A stretch of 64,000 bases of DNA from Stenopsyche tienmushanensis (taxonomy: Eukaryota > Arthropoda > Insecta > Trichoptera > Stenopsychidae). A program made the translations under genes and the position numbers. Below are positions 34,605 to 48,000 of the stretch, in pieces. How positions within the stretch are numbered: the stretch's first letter is position 1; every line of letters starts with the position of its first letter. The notes under the pieces were generated by a model that searched no databases, had not been told where the DNA came from, and worked only from the letters and a program-made list of their open reading frames with translations. The stretch is from contig WACJ01000009.1 in assembly GCA_008973525.1 (NCBI GenBank), forward strand, positions 620,001 through 684,000, in the 5' to 3' direction.

Positions 34605-35575
34605 CAGTGGTTCTCAACCTTTTTGAAGTCACGGTGCACTTTTCATCATGGGAAAAAGTGGCGGTACACCAGAATTAAGAAGTCGGAAAAAATATGTGGA
34701 CATATTTTTATTACATATTTTCTTTTTATGTTAAAGTATTTATATTTGAAAGCTCTCTTTAGGCAAAAAATCTAGAGGGGGGCACTTTTCTCTCTATGTC
34801 CACCCAAAATAACATCTCTGCTTAACATAATAATCAAAAATCAATTAATATTTGAGCTCGTTGGCTTTTGCAGATATCATAAATATAAGAGCGAATATTT
34901 GATATAGCTACACTCAATTATTCGTCTAAATTCTTAAGTCTTTCTCGTTTTTTAGTTTTCTTATTAGTTATTGTTGAGAAAGCAAGCTCACACAAACATG
35001 ATGTCGAAAACTGTAACAAAATTTTCAGTGTCTTCGTGTGAAGAGCTGGATATTCCTCTTGGATAGAAATCCAAAAGTCCTCCATGCTCATTTCGGAAAA
35101 TTTAATTTTTAGAATACGATCATTCGATATTGAGACTAATTCTTCTTCGGCGTATAAGAATACACAATACGATCTATCAATCGTAGAAAATGGATTTCTT
35201 ATCCAGTCATAATTTTGTATATTTAAGGAAGGAAAATAATGTGCAATATTTTCTCCCAATAAAGTTAAATGTTCTATCATTGCGGAAATAGTTCCCTTGG
35301 GAATGTTTTTATTAAGTGAAAGAAACATATCTACTGTTTTTTCTATTTTTCCAAAGAGTTTTCCGAAATCCTGTCATTTTGTCAATGGATGTCAAAAAAA
35401 TTTCGTTTTTTCCTTGAACGCTTTTGTTAACTTTATTTACGTAATTAAAAATATCTGTTATGTGCCATTTTAGCACACCAATCATTATCCTGAAGACATT
35501 TTAAAAAATCATCCATACCTTCATTTCGAAAAAGATTAACATATTCATTTTTAAGTTCTATGAATCATAATAACA
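34605..35575 (-). pseudogene. hAT transposase remnant (ZBED5/Buster-like)
   Basis: The minus-strand frame 35328-34918 encodes the C-terminal half of a hAT transposase, including the dimerisation region: LLGENIAHYFPSL, YDWIRNPF, LKIKFSEMSMEDFWISIQEE, YPALHTKTLKILLQFSTSCL, CELAFSTITNKKTKKRERL. Upstream pieces in other frames continue it: FRNEGMDDFLKCLQDND, then FNYVNKVNKSVQGKNEIFLT and IDKMTGF. At least two frameshifts and several stops disable it, and the N-terminal half with the zinc finger and first catalytic residues is not found. At 34605 the plus strand begins CAGTGGTTCTCAACC, a classic hAT terminus, marking the 3' end of the element. The matching right terminus was not found. Related genes in animals include domesticated ZBED5-type proteins, but this copy is broken. 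Confidence 0.85.
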
Positions 35576-38429
35576 AAATAACATTAGACACCATTTAAAA
35601 TTATGAGGGATTCTTGAAACAAAATGACCTCAGAAAACTCTTTATATTTTTTGGAGAAGTATAAATAATAGAGAATATTAGTATGAGTATTTAAAAATAA
35701 AATAATTTGCTTTATTTTTGCCATTAATAATGTCGGTAAAGCTTGTTTTGCCTTCAATATAAGGGATCATTCAAATATTTCTATGGAAAATTGAATGTTC
35801 AATTTAAAATTCTTCCTCATAAATGAACCTTAATATCATAATGAAAAACTTCTTTCCGAGCCCCCAATAAATTCAAAAGTGAATTACTCGCTGCACATTG
35901 ACTTCGGTGCCATAAACAGCTATTTTGAAACATCGAATAAAAACGACAAAGGGTAAAAATTGCTATGCTCGAATTAGTCTTTTGTACCCTGTCGTTCAAG
36001 CGCCGTTAAAGGGTATGCGAATGGGTTAAAAACTGGTTCCACGGGTTTTTGTTTATTAAATTAGCAACCAATATCCAACGTTGCTTGTTGCGAAATGTAA
36101 CAGAGCTGAAAATTTACCGCACATTAAAAAAAGCACCGCACGCCCGTTTTGTGCCCGTGCGCTAGCAGATATTAAGAACGGTCCTGGAGACCATTTTTAT
36201 GATTTACTCTCAAACGAGGCCTATGCAAAAATTAAACATCCCTTAAAAGCATAGTCCTAAATTAACTTTGTCTATTATTTATTTTGTGTTGTCGTCATGA
36301 CTTCTTTACTGGAGAGAAATTAATTTTAAATAATGCATAAGGGATAAACGCGATAATGTGTTTATTGACTGATTTGCTGTTATATCTCTCAAATATTTTT
36401 TTAAGCTTATATCTATTATAATAAAATGTGAAATGAATGAGTATAAATTTGTATACTGTATGAACTTATTCGATTTTCAGTTGAGCAGAATGTTCTAAGA
36501 ATTTTTAACATGAAGAGAACTACTGGTATGGTACTCTTCTATATGTAATAGGCTTTCAATTATATCTGGTACCACGATATTTTCCAACTTCTCTTATAAA
36601 AATGATCTATTCCTGTCTGTGTAAAATATTATTTTTGGCGATCACAGCACCATCAACTCTTCAGACTATTTTAGTGGGCGTTTTGTAAGACAATATTTTA
36701 GAACTCCATCAGCTTTAAGCTTTATTAAGGCAATACTTTTATTACTAAGCCGATTACAATGTATTGAAAATTTAATGTGCGGAAAGACAGCGACTTACCT
36801 TATGCAATTACCGATGTTTCGCAATATCTCAATTCTACACAAGCCGCACCCATTCAAATCCTTAACTGAAATTGGGGTGCTTTATAGTGTTCAATTTTTA
36901 TTCTTTGAGTTTATGCCATTTAAGGTATGAAATATTCGATTATCCGTGTATTTATTGAGGGCTCAAACGATAGAGAAATAATAATCAGGTGCTTGATCTC
37001 TTCGTCGTGACTGTATAAATAACTTAGCCGTGGTAACTTTTAACGCGGCGGAACCTTTAAATTATTAAGGATGGCACCTGAAAACTAAGAGTGCCGGTGA
37101 CGGCGCTGAAAGTGGAACTTTTGGGAAGTTGAACCTTGTTCGTGTGGAAACAAAGGCTCTGTAATTAATGATGTTGATAAGCCGCGACGGTATTGTCTTT
37201 CCAACTTTGCTCTCATGACAACTGACTCTGGTCACGTCACCCTCAACTCCAGCCAATCTGGAAAACTTGGCCGAGGACACCCAACTAACCTACACGGCGG
37301 ATTCAAGACGGCAAAGAAAAAAAGCAAATTAGAATCACTTGGACCATGAACAAATTCCGAGATACGAAATGTAATGAGCAACGCATTTAAATTTTGCTCG
37401 TATTTTATGCGAGCTATTTTTAAGTGAAAAGTTTGTTCTTGGAAGATAAAGTGGTCCAGCCTTAAAATATTGTAACACGTGTATATTTTTTTAATTTTCT
37501 TCATAAGGCAGCAGCATATCAAAATCATTTTAAACATTCCTTCCCCGAATAAAATCATTGTATAATAATGTTATGTCAATTCAGTATAAATATTTGATTG
37601 ACGCTTTCGATCAAATGATGGTGTTGAATATGCTAACAAATGTATAATATACCGTATGAACATCGATCAAAGTTGTAAAAAAGTGTTCAATTGAACATAT
37701 TTTTTAGAACTTAAAACGTCATATATAGTTCAATTGTAAGATAATAAGTTATAAAAATGAAATATGATATTTAGAGCAAATTAAAAATAGCTCAAAATTG
37801 ATTCAGCAAGGGCTGATTAGGAATATAATAAATATTATGCAGGGAAAAAATCCTTGATCCGAAGTCTTTGGGGTTGTTTATATTGTGGATATTTTAAGCC
37901 AAATGCTCCTCAGGCGTTGAAATATAACGCTAACATAATTTTTTGTAGTCCATGTTCTTTGCTTGTACCACAAATAAGTTGTTTACAACATAGATTGAAT
38001 AAAATGAAGGTGTTAAGCAACGTTTTATGTTATTTTAGCAATACCCAAAATGTACCAATTGTTTAATATGAAGTTTCGGGTATGTGAAAGAAAGCCTGTA
38101 ATATCTGTAATTATATGGGAGTGGAAATTTTTTTTTGACATAACAAGTTTATAAATATTATATATTCAGTACAAAAATCCGCAATTTTTTTTTCATCAAT
38201 GCAATTTGAACCCATTAAATACATTTGTTTTGTAAGATCAAATCAGCTTGTAAAAAATGTCTGATTATTCAATAATTATCTCTATATTTGAAAATAAGAA
38301 CGGTTTTAGGTCTAAAGATAACAAAATAAATTCAATATCTGACATATATTTAACGTATATGTTCATGGAAGCGCTCTAATACTTGGCAATATAGATAAAT
38401 ATGTAGTTTTTTATGGGTGAGGGGAAGTC
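35576..38429. other. No gene recognised
   Basis: AT-rich with a GC-richer patch at 36990-37320. Frames at 35817-35999, 37065-37280 and 37232-37558 (minus) and 37854-38066 (plus) have no recognisable content. Confidence 0.5.
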
Positions 38430-38645
38430 AAGACTCGTTCGCGACCTCATCTGGAGCGAACCACCTATGTAAGTTAGCCTCTGAGGAGATTTCCGTGATC
38501 CTACATATAAATGGCCCCGGATATGAGTAAGCCCTAAAAATATCAGAGTCGCCTCAATGTCTGTGTATTCAACCGGTCCGCTTTTCAGACCGCTGACATG
38601 ACGAATTAGTGCCTCGCGATCGGATGATGTCTACATAATGATTAC
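38430..38645 (-). pseudogene. R1-clade LINE C-terminal fragment
   Basis: On the minus strand, from about 38640, the frame reads SSDREALIRHVSGLKSGPVE, aligning with ASEREELLRRVRASREGPVG near the C-terminus of the intact LINE ORF2. Homology fades toward 38430. It is a short decayed piece of a related R1 element. The next fragment (38846-39245) is in the same orientation about 200 bp away. Confidence 0.65.
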
Positions 38646-38845
38646 GAACTCTCATTACAAAATGAAGTTGCTCAAAGAAGTCGAAGAAGTGTAGTTTAAG
38701 GAAGTCGAAAATAGGGTGAGTTATTAAAATTTTATAATCGGTCGAAAATATTGTTGTCTTTATTTATTGCTGGCTTATGCCGGCTGGGTTGGCTCAATGT
38801 TTAAGTAATATCGAAGAAAAGAGGGATTAAACAACTTAGTATATA

Positions 38846-39245
38846 TTATAAAAACGGACAGTTGATCATGGGACCCTCCACTGACCCGAGTTGTTTATTG
38901 GTCCCGCTATTCGGGGCCATGTCAGCCCGCACAACAAAAATGCACACTGTGGTGCAAAAACCGAAGAATTTAAAACCATGTCCAAAACCATAAAACCAAA
39001 TATAATAATAAACAGTTCTAAAATTAGAGGGAGTGGCCACAAGGTTTCCGTGTCCAACCGGTCCAAACTCTGGACCGCTGACACAACGAAATAGCGGCTC
39101 TTGATCGGACGCTATGGCCGGACAAGTCCATAGAACATGGTCTGCGTCTATGAACAGATCTCCACATGGGCACTCCGAGGAAGGAAAAATCCCAAACCTG
39201 CGGAGAGAAGCCCTAAACTGGTCCCGTAAGGAACTGGGTTAAGGG
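38846..39245 (-). pseudogene. R1-clade LINE 3' fragment with CCHC region
   Basis: Minus-strand translation from about 39240, across a frame change, gives SSLRDQFRASLRRFGIFPSS, then ECPCGDLFIDADHVLWTCPA, then SGPEFGPVGH. This aligns with the CPCGDRCMDADHILWSCPGM to EGPVGH region of the ORF2 at 9193-12465. The Cys-His pattern is kept while stops and frame changes surround it. It is a 5'-truncated relative, not a recent copy, of the intact element. Confidence 0.8.
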
Positions 39246-42200
39246 CGCCTGCTTTGCCACCCCTTTGTTACGGCCCTGGTTATTCAGTCCCATATGAAAG
39301 TATTGTCATTTTTGCGTAAAAATTGTATTGTTTTATTAATAATCTTTGAATATACGATTATAGAGTTCTTATGTGCGAATTTGAAATGGATCCTTTATTA
39401 TAGAAGCTAAGAATCGACTCAACTTGTACTAAATAATGCGCATTTGCCGTTTATATATAAATATTATAATTCCTTCTTGGGTTGCCAAGCTCTTATTTAT
39501 ATGTCGTTGAAGTGTGCTTTTTCCGTTTTGCTCACTTAGATATATAGTATTATTATCGAATAAAAGAGATAATTTATAAACAGATGTTCTTCTATAATAT
39601 ACTTAGTATTTTGTTATCAATTTTATGGTGTTTTTAGATACACTTTGCTATATTATTTTTTTTACAAATATTGATTGGTTATTTAAATCGGCAATGGAAG
39701 GAATTTATATATATAAGACGAAGTAAAAGGAAATAAAAACGGATTTACGTTTCATTTTAACGCCTCTTGGCATTACTGCTTAAGTAAGAGCTAAAGCACA
39801 AATATCTCACAGTTGGCAACAATAAGATTATATTAGGAGCGTCGAGTATTATTGTTGCTTTCTGAGAAATCGGCCAAATTGAAAGCATCAATATAATTTC
39901 AAAAATTAGTATTATTTTAAAACTGGAGCGTTCAGATATAAACGTTCAAATAAGATTTTGCCCATTTGCGTAACGCAGAATTTGTTTGTGCGTAATCTTT
40001 CCCCCCACTATTGTGAATTTCCTCACAAAGACGTATTCTTGGATAAGCCTTTCAAATTTTGGGCACAATGAGTTTGATAAATAAATAAGATTTTCCGTGG
40101 CACGAAACCCAAATTCCTTTGGTTTGAGTTTTCTTACTAATAAATAACCTAAGCTCTCTGCTCCATGACGTATAACCCTATCTGGTGTGCTCGTCTACCC
40201 CTCCTTGAAAATATCCATTATTTCCTCCCCCCGTTTGGTACATACACAGGCGCAACTCAAATCTGTAAGAAAAGGTTAAAATTTCGCTTTCGTCTTGGGA
40301 TTGGCCATCTTCGTGTAACGATTCGAAAATTTCGCCCGGACTTCAAATTTTTAAACCGCAAAATATTTCATCAAGCCCCTAATGAATTTTACTATCGAAC
40401 AGTTGAGGCACATTCTAAAAATACTCATCGAAACTCAACCGAGAAAAAATGAGGCAGATCCTTTGGCTTAAAATATAGAAACAATTCGAATGAGATTAAT
40501 TTTATATCTGATCAAAAGTAAAATGCTTAGGGAAATAAAGAATTTAATTAAAAAATCCCTTACTTGGACGAATTATAACTAAGTTTCCGACTGAAATTAT
40601 TTTTTGCCTTTCCTAGCATCTTCCGACATAATTATATATTTCTTCCATCGTTAGTAACGAAATTATATTTTAAAGAAAAAATTCGACCTTTTTGCCTTTA
40701 CAAAAAACAATCTGATTATTAATAATATTTTTTGATATCCAAATATATTGGTCTCGTCAACCACAATTCATAAGTGATGGAAGCTATTAGTTGATATTTT
40801 TGCTATTGTTACTTAATGAGGACCATATTTTCATTGAATAAATCATTCAATATCAAATTTGTTATTTGGGATCAAATCAATTTATTTGGGAGATCTTAAG
40901 AATTAAATTTTCCGATCGATCCTCTTAATTCTTCAGCCTGGTTTACTGGGTCTTAAACATTAAATATTAATATCATTAATAATTCTACACGTGGAAGACA
41001 ATGGGAATAAATCTTACACAAGAAAAGTCTTCTATCTTAAAAATAAGAAGATAAGATTTAGATAAATTCCTTAAAATTTCAAAAAAACGAGCCACTTATT
41101 GAATTACAAAAAAAATATTGTTGACAATTTTATTAATATATAGAAAAATTATGGTTTTATGGCGTTGCCAGATGACCTCAAAAACGTACTAAAACACCCT
41201 TAATCATCGTAATATATTTAAAAAAATGATGTCCGGCTAGATTCTCATTCCGAACCTTAGGTAGCCTAATAATGTATACCTAAATTAATTTATACAACCA
41301 TAAAATGCTATATTCTCGATGAATTTATGGCACTATTTTGACATTCGCAATGAAAATTTATGACTTAGAAATATAAAACGAAACTTTCAGTCACCGAAGG
41401 TTATCCACCCTCAAATATTAACATATTATAAGTGTATTTTAAAAGGTAAGTGTTTATAAATTGTCATTTATCCCTTGAAATTATATAGTAGTTTTGGATT
41501 AATGTATAAATTGGCAGAACAAGGAAAAATATTGTTAAATTTATGACGAGTGTAAAGCATATGTATAAATAATGACTTACATTAATTTCTGGGATAATAT
41601 TGTCATACATATGTGATACACGTCAAAACAGTTATCAAGTCTTTAGTATATGTGACTTTCAAAGACGATTCGCAAAACATCTTTTGATAATTTTTGACTG
41701 TATGATAAAAAAAAACATGATTTAATTTGAATAAATCTGATGTTATTTGCAGTTATGAATAATTGTATTTTTGAGTCTAAAAAGAAATTAGGTTATCTAT
41801 AGATAGTGGTTTACTTTAAAAATGAAGCTTGGGGGGGAAAAAATGTTGATTATATAAAAGACATGTTAAACTAGCTAAATTAGTTAGATTAAAATCTTCA
41901 AGGATGTAAATAGTTTTTAATTTTGAGGCAATTTTCATGGATTTGTAGCCTAAAAAAAGCCTTCAAACAGTGAATATTAAAAACATTTCCAATGCTTGAG
42001 ATTTTATAAAAATAGATTACTTGGCATATTAAATTTCATGAAAGGGAACTCAACGGCACTTTCTTAAGCTTGCAGAAGAAGAAGCTGCACTGATTGAAAA
42101 CTTCTTATCTACTTAGATGAATGTGGTTTGCAGATAAAATGCAGAATGGGTTCTTGGAATGATAAAACTTTTTCTCGACAAAATTTTTATAGGAAAAATT

Positions 42201-44244
42201 AGATTCGCTTTTATGTGCTATTTATCAATCATATCCAAATGTCAGCATATTTGATTCGTTTTGCTTCCATTTGCCTCTATATATTATATGATATCTACAT
42301 ACAATATCCTATGGCGCTTCGGTTTTATGAACTGCAGTAAAGTTATGAATTGCATGCAATGAACCATTTGTGGAACATTTTTGAGCATTATGGAATAATT
42401 ATTGTCAGAATGTTTTAAACCAAAAAATGTTAAGGATCGATAAGACCAAGCAACATTATCATTGCTCTTTAATTCCGAAGCACGCATTAAGAACAACTCA
42501 AATCGTTACTGCATGTTGTCAAAACAGCAAGCAAATCCTTGCTTAAATCCTTATTAGGATCATTATCCTTACTTAAAAAAATAAATGATTTGTCCAAAAG
42601 ATGTACGCTTTTTAAATTGGTTTGGATCGTATGTTAAATATCAAATAAGAATACGGGGATTAAAAATAAATGGCAGATTCTCCATGAACAGGCTAAGAAT
42701 GACCTTTTATGCCGCAATCTGATTTATGAAGAATTCTGAATTCATAGGATAATAATAAATATATTAATGCCATATTAAACCTAGAAATTATTATAAATGA
42801 TTCGATTTCATTGAAATCCAATTGATATGTATCACATCTCTATACTATCATTTTTCTAATATTAGTAGTGATAAAGTGGTATTGATTCGTTTAAGCATGT
42901 ATGTATTTATTATCAAGCACATAAACATTCGATGCATTTAAGTTAATTCATATAAATGATGTAAATATACGTTTGTGTGTAATTTACGATCCAAGGGCTT
43001 CATTCCCGCCTTTCGGTATCTCACCCCTCCGCAGAAGTCATCATTTAAACGTTACTTAGGTAATGTCTCTTTATTAATCCACATTTCTGTTTTGCCTTCG
43101 AAATTCGTCAGGTTTACCTTGAGCCCGAGAAGCCTGCTGCCTTCTCTGGTAAATTTATCTATGCTTAGTGCCTCTCAATGTCTAATGCGTCGGAATAATG
43201 TAGGAATTGTAGGCAAATGGCATTCGTAATCATTTTACATGGGGGTCGATGTCAAAATCTATCATGGAGCACAGACGTCCTACAAGTAGACAAAAGAAAC
43301 CATTCAAAGGGATGAAACGTGTGCCCTCTCCGTGGTTTGCTTTATGTGATTTTATTTCGTATTTCTGCGAAAACCGTGCATTTGTACGAAATGTAGATTG
43401 AAGAAAAAATATGTTATTTCAGAACGATCCAATAAAAATTGAAACAAAAACTCATCCATATTACAGAAAGATGAGGAATGTTTTCATACAATCTATCAAA
43501 GTTTCGCTGTAGTTAAATGTAAATAAATATTAAGCATATATCAATAAAGCCTTACGGGGAGCGTTTCCCATTCAGGAAATATTATACGGCCACTGCTAAA
43601 TTTTCCCGATGAAACGATTTTCATGATTTTTCTTTTATATTTTACCCCAGGGTCCCCTCATTTATTGTCGTCACATGGGGAAAAGCCGCGACTATTTTTT
43701 AATATAATGCTAAGAAACACGCCGCGCTTGTTGCAAAAGCATTACGAACTCTTATTTTGAATATATATTGCTTTGTTGCTTAACATTTTTATGACTAAAA
43801 TATTTCTGGAGGAATATGAAAAAATAAGGCTATATATACACGGCATTCAGACCACCCTTACACATAATTCTTTTCTACATTAAAATTTCCAAATAAGAAT
43901 TACAGCGGACCGACATATTTTGTGCAGTGACTGCAAAAATATCCTTGGAGCTCCCAAGACGGACCACTTTGCATTTATAATTTATTAGGCGTAATAAAGT
44001 GTGGAAAAATTACATTAAGTCTTTATTAAAATAAATTGAATTTCGCATTTAATACACGAGGAAAAAAATCAGTAGAACGGAAAACGCAATGCGTCTCATG
44101 AAATTTTTAAAGAAATATTTATTTAAAATATTTAAAAATAATAAGGCGGGTTTAAGACGAATGAAATAATTAATTAACACAGAAACTAATATATTAAAAA
44201 TATTTTTTGAGCGTACCTACGGAAACACAAATTTTATGCAAATA
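39246..44244. other. Long AT-rich stretch, no gene recognised
   Basis: No coding domain, repeat partner or RNA gene seen. Frames at 40165-40452, 42284-42496 and 42975-43229 look like chance. Confidence 0.5.
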
Positions 44245-45015
44245 TGCATGACTTTTTTTTGTGCGATTTCGAAGTTATGCGGTTTTTTTTACAACAATTT
44301 TTTTTATTTCAAAAAGAGTACATATTGTGATATTTTGGATAAATTAAGAAATAAATCATCAATACTAATTGAAATTTGGAAAAAAATAATGTGAGAGTGT
44401 GTAAATCAGGGGTTGACATCATATCTCAAGTTTTAATTAAACAATTTATTTCAAACTGAGTACGAATCTTTTCTATATAACCCTCTATTATTCTTACCAG
44501 ATTTATGCCAAAATTTATTTTTTAACTATTTAAAAAAAATTGTAACTGTGATAAAATAAGACCAAATTTTTTTGTAAGCAATCGTCCATTTTGTGATTTA
44601 TTTTTTTTAGTTAGGAAGTTAGTGACTATAGTGACATCTTACTAATTATGAATTATATTGTTGGAAAGAGAAAATCTTCACAGAACAATGATGACATTAA
44701 CACTGGGTATACTATTTCTTCCAAAAAAGAGAGTCATATCGAAAATCGTAACGAAAATAATCATATAGCGATGATAGATGTCAGACATACTTAAAATTTT
44801 ACCAATGATGTTCTTTAAATGTGTTATTTTTTAATTGCCTTGTTTCTTTATTAACTTTTTTTGTGCGACTTTGCATACATTTTATATAGCTGTTTTAAAG
44901 TTATGCGGTTTTTAAAATCCATGGAACGCATCTTCATTTTTCTATATGTCTTTCTTAACTTTTTTTGTGCGATTTTCCGCGAAACTCATCTACCGCACAA
45001 AAAAAGTTTTAAGCG
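44245..45015 (+). mobile_element. Complete TA-flanked pogo/Tigger-like non-autonomous element
   Basis: The copy is bounded by TA at 44243-44244 and 45016-45017. Its right end, read inward, is CGCTTAAAACTTTTTTTGTG followed by GCGGTAGATG, almost identical to the terminus at 23822. The left end is ACTTTTTTTTGTGCGATTTC after a few altered bases. Internal GTGCG-rich subterminal units occur in both halves (GAAGTTATGCGG, TTAACTTTTTTTGTGCGA). At about 771 bp, with no open frame longer than chance, it needs transposase from elsewhere. It aligns along its length with 51543-52300 and, reversed, with 23822-24152. Confidence 0.8.
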
Positions 45016-48000
45016 TATATTATATCAATGATTTGCACAGTTTTGCCATCATAAATGATATTTGTCAATGATAATGCATTATGTATACGACCTTTAAGTC
45101 TTATGCTACTTATTCAAGAATAACGAGCGAGAGGATAATTCTTGACTAAATAAGTTTGCTCCAATTCCAAATTTGCAAAGTACGTTGGGAATACACTTAT
45201 GAGCAAATGTAACTTAAGAAACTTTTTTCCTATAAAATATCTATACAAGTTTACTTGTAGCTTTTGTATGGCAATACGAGGAATATATTTATTTATGGAC
45301 ATATGTAATATTTGTATTATATTTTTAAGGATGATATTGGATTATATATTATGTATGATCCAAAGCCTTTATTTAATGGCTATTAAAAAGCGAGACTGGA
45401 CTTAGTTCTGAATATTATTATACTATATTCTGAATTTAAAATCAAAAACATCATCAAGAAGGAAGAAATGCGCAAGAAGTTATGGGTAGGTCATCTCATA
45501 AAATTGATGTTATGAAATCAGTCTTATTATTTATGAGCCATATTTCACATATTCAAACAATGCATTTATACAAATCAAAGCATTAATTTTGTATTGTATC
45601 AAATGTTGTTTTTAGTCAATTCTTTTTTCTATGTATGATAATAATAAACGAAATAATTTTATCTACGTCCTGTGTGACATAGCCCGAATTACAAATACAC
45701 GTGACCCAAAAGTCCCGGAAAATTATCTGTTCCCCCATATGGGCGATCATATCCGCAGATACGGCATGAGTGTGAATTCGTTCATAATATAAAGCTATTA
45801 TTAGTTCCTCTAGCATTCCTTTGTTATAGGAAAAGCTTTACAGGAGCACAACAGAATACAAGGAAACTGCAACGGAACAAAGATAAATCAGATAAATTCA
45901 TGGCGTCAATCAGAAGATGCCCACAAAAGGTTCAATATTTCACGCCAGTAGGGCCAAGGGTTGCTCACACAATTCAAACAATAAGAGCCAAAATAGAGAA
46001 TCGAACACAAAGCCTTCGTCCACCCGTGCAGTTAGTTACCTAGCCTTTCAATGAGAAAATTCGGCGAAAGTTTCGCTTCCCGGAAAGGATGGGTCAAGTA
46101 ACTGTATTAGGTTGGCGTGTGAACCGCAGAAACCATCGTTTGGCTTTGTTTCATTAAGTGATGAACAATTTCGTTGTGTTCATTCTTGTTAGTTTACAAA
46201 CATTCTGCAAAAATAATAAATTTGTACTTTTATTATATCCAAATAATAACTTAACATTCAATATTTTATTGAAGTTCTAAAACGATTGTACGTAAGGAAA
46301 AAAACATTAAAATACTCATACAGCGACCGAAATTTCGCATCCATTTCTACAAAGCTAATTTTATTTTAGTCAGTTTTTATCCAATATAAATCAGTAATGT
46401 GACAGTATATCAAACTTTCAGTGTTGCAAACAATAATAACAGTTTTCGAGACCTGAATAATTGTACATATTGGCATTAAATTAAAATATACAAAGCTGTT
46501 TTTTTGTCTACAAGTAGATTATGATAATTGTTGTTAAATAAATGCCTTCCAATTTCGATACAAAGTGGCTAGGGCTTTGATAAACATGGCTAAAGCTATA
46601 GCACGGAATCCTTATTGAATACATATATACATACAATATTTATTATGAGCAACTATAATATATTTTCAGTCTTGTAAGTATAAGACATTTTTATAATATT
46701 TAATCACATTTCTCAAAATTTGTTGAAGCACTGTGATTTGAATTTATCATTCAGCCCAATTTTGCTTATTAAGTAAGTACAATATTTTTAAAAGCGTTCA
46801 GGTGGGATATATATATATAGTGTTTTTAATGATTTAATGTACTAATACATGTAATTTAGAATGTCGTTTGTTTGAATTAAGGAAGAAGGAAAAATTAAGT
46901 GATTATATTGCCCCCGAGCCTTAAAACCGAAACGTTAACATCCCAACCACGTGCCAGACATACTAATCACATTTCGATTTAACCGGTCGAAGCTCTTAAA
47001 TAAATAATACCTCATGATGATTAGATTTTTTCATTGCTTTCTTTTGTTGAAATCACACACAACGGCAACCATTCATATCATATAATAGAGCCTTTGTTAT
47101 AAGCTTTCTTCAATTTTCGTCACATATTTGTTGCGGAGTTCCCCTTCAGCCCTTGGATTTTTCACGGGAGAATAAGGCTTTTTGTACCTTTTCGTGTCGA
47201 ATTTCTCAATTGCTTTTCTTTATCGGATACATGTTTTTCTCTTCCTTAGCTCCCCTTCCTCTCCAGGATCGCCTCAGTGGTCTATTCTATTCAGTTACAG
47301 ATACGGATTCGGAATAAGGGAATCGTATCGGAGAAAAATATTTCCAAATGAAGAATGCGCATTGTCCTCGAAACAAAATTGGCATTCATTCATTCCTTTC
47401 TTATGGCTTATGTTATATATATTTATTTTTATACGTGTGTATGTGTAAATAAATATATATTTTGATAAATATACGCTGGATCAGCAATCATTAAATTAAA
47501 ATAACCCAATATTTGAATTAAAAATACACAATACAGCCTTGTGTATCATGCTATAACTCAATTCACAAATGACAAAACGAGATGCTATTTAGCATCTAAA
47601 AAGAGCAGAGACTCGTTCTACTGAAATATTAGCACTTAGGATCTTTCTGAACATTTTTGTGATGATAAAAATACCATAAAATAATTCTTCGTCATTGAAA
47701 TGTAAACATATTATTTATCGAAGGTATTAAATTGATAATTTTCCATATGTACGCATAAGCTGTCAAAGATGTCAAGATGTCAAAGTGAAATTCTGACAAC
47801 AAAACCGCCTTCTTAATTGATATATCACGCTATAAATCATGATAATACGATAAAAAAGCATGATTTTTTAATAACCTAATCAAGCAAAATGTGTGGTAGT
47901 CAATTACATCAATAGCTAATTGTACAATGTAATTTTTAAAATTTAAGATAGTCAGTAATAAATATTTGAAATGTAACGATGCTAATGTCTATCAAATGCT

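Noticed and set aside
45616..45816. Protein-like minus-strand frame with MIAHMGEQIIFRDFWVTCIC
   Set aside because: It may be a mobile-element scrap, but no family could be recognised and no termini or repeat partner were found.
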